64,000 nt of DNA from contig CBDCMP010000006.1 of assembly GCA_965218985.1 (NCBI GenBank), forward strand, positions 1 to 64,000, given 5' to 3'. Below, one piece after another: positions 62,235 to 64,000 of the stretch. This stretch comes from Pseudopedobacter sp965218985 (GTDB lineage Bacteria > Bacteroidota > Bacteroidia > Sphingobacteriales > Sphingobacteriaceae). Position 1 is the first letter of the stretch. Every line of letters begins with the position of its first letter. The position numbers and the translations under genes are program-made. The notes under the pieces were generated by a model. That model worked only from the letters and a program-made list of their open reading frames with translations. It was not told the DNA's origin and searched no databases.

Positions 62235-62401
62235 AGAAGCTGTTTGAAATTTATATTGTAAAATTTTTTATAGTGTTTTTTTGAGCGAAACGAGGCTTGT
62301 TTTTGAAGAGATAGCGGGGCTTCTACCTCAAAGAAACAAAACGAAGTTGCAGCCAAAAACAATACATAAAAAAATTATTAGATAAATTTCAAACAGCTTC
62401 T
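62235..62401. repeat. Palindromic MITE-like element, copy B (167 bp)
   Basis: A perfect 20-bp terminal inverted repeat (AGAAGCTGTTTGAAATTTAT) and the same internal layout as copy A. Both copies share GAGCGAAACGAGGC and GAGATAG, but the arms differ in sequence while staying complementary. Occupies much of the 366-base gap before the leucine dehydrogenase gene. Confidence 0.85.
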
Positions 62402-62425
62402 GAAAGGGACAATGCTTATTTAGTT

Positions 62426-62456
62426 TTTGTCGCCAATAAAAAAACATCTACTTTTG
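62426..62456 (+). promoter_or_regulatory. Complete Bacteroidota promoter (-33 TTTG, -7 TACTTTTG)
   Basis: TTTG at 62426-62429 and TACTTTTG at 62449-62456 are 19 bases apart, matching the Bacteroidota -33/-7 consensus. The start would be near 62461, which rules out the upstream GTG at 62456 and supports the ATG at 62489. Confidence 0.7.
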
Positions 62457-62488
62457 TGAAATATCAGCATTTCATTTATTTGCTAAGC

Positions 62489-63577
62489 ATGTCCTCGATT
62501 CAGTTAGAAGAAAATTCAATATTTAATCAACTTGGTATCTTTGGCCATCAAAAAGTGGTTTTTTGTAAAGACGATGACACAGGTTTAAAGGCCATCATCG
62601 CCATTCATGATACCACATTGGGGCCTGCGGTTGGCGGAACAAGAATGTGGTCTTATGAAACAGAAGCAGAGGCATTGAATGATGTATTGCGTCTTTCGCA
62701 AGCCATGACTTACAAAGCAGCAATCACCGGTTTGAATTTGGGGGGAGGTAAGGGAGTGATCATAGGCGATAGCCGAATTGATAAATCGGAAGCTTTGATG
62801 CGCAGATATGGCAGATTCATAGAAAATCTGAACGGCTCTTTCATCACAGCAGAAGAAGTAGGGACAGGTCCGAAGGATATGGAATACATCAGGATGGAGA
62901 CTAAACATGTTACAGGTGTGCCAGAGTCTATTGGAGGAAGTGGTGACCCATCTCCGGTGACAGCCAAAGGGGTGTTCATGGGGATCAAAGCTAGCGTGAA
63001 AGAATTATTTGGAACTGATAACCTGGCAGGAAGAACAGTGGCGGTGCAGGGAACAGGGCATGTTGGTGAGAGCCTGGTTGGACTATTAAGGGCGGAGAAT
63101 GCCAAAGTTTATGTGAGCGACATCAATGAGGATCGCCTGATAAATGTGGCTAAGAAGTTTGGGGCAGAAGCTGTGAATAACAATAATCTGTTCGATCTGG
63201 ATTTTGACATCTATGCCCCCTGTGCATTAGGAGCCACAGTAAATTCTGAAACCATAGGCAGGATGAAATGCAGTATCATTGCAGGATCTGCAAATAACCA
63301 ATTGGCAGATGAGAAAGCAGACAGCCAACGTTTATTGGATAAAGGGATCTTATATGCTCCTGATTATTTGATCAATGCTGGAGGTTTGATCAATGTTTAT
63401 TCTGAAATGTCTGGCTACAGTAAAAAAAGAACCATGCAATTGGCAGAAAACATTTATGAAGCCACCAGAGAGGTCTTGAAAAAATCAAAAGCAGAACATA
63501 TTCCAACCATCATAGCAGCAAATAGAATTGCAGAGAAGCGCATCGCTGATATCAGGAAAATAAAAGCATCCTATTAA
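62489..63577 (+). CDS. Leucine/Glu/Phe/Val dehydrogenase family protein (leucine dehydrogenase)
   Basis: The ATG at 62489 (MSSIQLEENSIF) follows the mapped promoter. The ~362-residue enzyme has GPAVGGTRMW, GGGKGVIIGD (with the catalytic Lys) and AEEVGTGPKDM in the N-terminal domain, and the NAD-binding GTGHVGE in the C-terminal Rossmann domain. It deaminates branched-chain amino acids to 2-oxoacids with NAD+. Size and motifs fit leucine dehydrogenase better than glutamate dehydrogenase. Confidence 0.92.
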   Translation: MSSIQLEENSIFNQLGIFGHQKVVFCKDDDTGLKAIIAIHDTTLGPAVGGTRMWSYETEAEALNDVLRLSQAMTYKAAITGLNLGGGKGVIIGDSRIDKSEALMRRYGRFIENLNGSFITAEEVGTGPKDMEYIRMETKHVTGVPESIGGSGDPSPVTAKGVFMGIKASVKELFGTDNLAGRTVAVQGTGHVGESLVGLLRAENAKVYVSDINEDRLINVAKKFGAEAVNNNNLFDLDFDIYAPCALGATVNSETIGRMKCSIIAGSANNQLADEKADSQRLLDKGILYAPDYLINAGGLINVYSEMSGYSKKRTMQLAENIYEATREVLKKSKAEHIPTIIAANRIAEKRIADIRKIKASY

Positions 63578-63615
63578 TATAAAAGGTTTAAACAACCAAA
63601 AATCGTTCTTTAAAA

Positions 63616-64000
63616 ATGTTAAACAGAAGGCATCTGAGAGTAAAGGTCATGCAGGTTTTATATGCATTTCAACAGTCGGAAGTAAGAGATATCAGACTAC
63701 AGGAGAAAAACTTGATAGGCAGTATCGATAAAGTATTTGAAATGTACATCAGCCTTTTGGCACTCATCAATGACGTGGTGCAGTATGCAGAGACAAATGC
63801 CACAGAGCGGGCGAACAAATATCTTCCGTCTGAAGAGGATTTAAATGCCAGTGTGAAGATCATGGACAACCTGTTCATCAAATTGTTATTGAACAATCAG
63901 GAATATCTTCAGGCTGTTAAAAAGTATAAAACATCCTGGGATTTTGACCCGGAGCTGGCAAGGTCATTATTCATGACTTTAAAAGCTTCTGATGAGTATA
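63616..64000 (+). CDS. nusB: Transcription antitermination factor NusB (runs off right edge)
   Basis: Open from ATG at 63616 to the window end (128 codons). The start MLNRRHLRVKVMQVLYAFQQSE matches the NusB N-terminal RNA-binding helix. Bacteroidota NusB proteins carry an extended N-terminal half like the one seen here (KVFEMYISLLALINDVV). The conserved C-terminal domain lies outside the window. Confidence 0.85.
   Translation, partial: MLNRRHLRVKVMQVLYAFQQSEVRDIRLQEKNLIGSIDKVFEMYISLLALINDVVQYAETNATERANKYLPSEEDLNASVKIMDNLFIKLLLNNQEYLQAVKKYKTSWDFDPELARSLFMTLKASDEY

Overview
The window reads as chromosomal DNA of a Bacteroidota bacterium, most likely Sphingobacteriaceae (Pedobacter-like). Three things point there: the housekeeping gene sets (BamD-RpoZ-CoaC/CoaB-DUF4835-RecN, PurA-like DUF3276, UbiD-type menaquinone decarboxylase, leucine dehydrogenase), promoters of the Bacteroidota TAnnTTTG (-7) type, and almost no strong Shine-Dalgarno sites. 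The species assignment is inference; no 16S gene is present.

Layout. 1-6660 is an accessory region ending at the 3' end of a tRNA-Ser(GCT) gene. It holds the tail of an AraC regulator, an IS3-family element with a mutated catalytic residue, a GNAT acetyltransferase between cassette-like repeats, an ECF sigma/membrane protein pair, an AraC regulator followed by a frameshifted NAD(P)-binding gene, a DUF1772 membrane protein and a cupredoxin, and a recombinase remnant abutting the tRNA. 6850-19700 is core: PgpH-type HD phosphodiesterase, thiolase, two POT peptide transporters, a dolichyl-phosphate-mannose-synthase-like glycosyltransferase, EttA and ClpC. 19800-23450 is an AT-rich variable cluster of secreted or lipoprotein genes. 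Two of them share a conserved stem and a Gly/Pro-rich linker but carry unrelated C-terminal domains, each followed by a small exported protein: a candidate polymorphic effector/immunity locus. 23500-26800 holds a Wzy/WaaL-like ligase with TPR repeats and a transglutaminase-like lipoprotein.

26900-32900 (minus strand) is the BamD to FabI block, in which coaC and coaB are split at an A8 run. 33000-43750 contains PhzF, GtrA, two MFS exporters, QueG, a fatty acid desaturase, dienelactone hydrolase, an aldo/keto reductase, a tandem-repeat region and RuvB. 43970-51350 has a large MG2/TonB-plug surface protein, a second aldo/keto reductase, TerC, and an ECF sigma/anti-sigma-like/DUF4097 operon.

51760-53226 is a fluoride-response unit: a crcB-type fluoride riboswitch upstream of a CLC-F antiporter with the GNNLI motif. 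After a tRNA-Arg(CCG) gene come YchF, UbiD, a third aldo/keto reductase, a cold-shock protein, DUF3276, an MsbA-like ABC transporter, leucine dehydrogenase and the start of nusB. Two copies of a ~165-bp palindromic repeat, whose arms have changed in parallel, lie at 55342-55504 and 62235-62401.

Functions are assigned from motifs and family knowledge only; no database search was possible.
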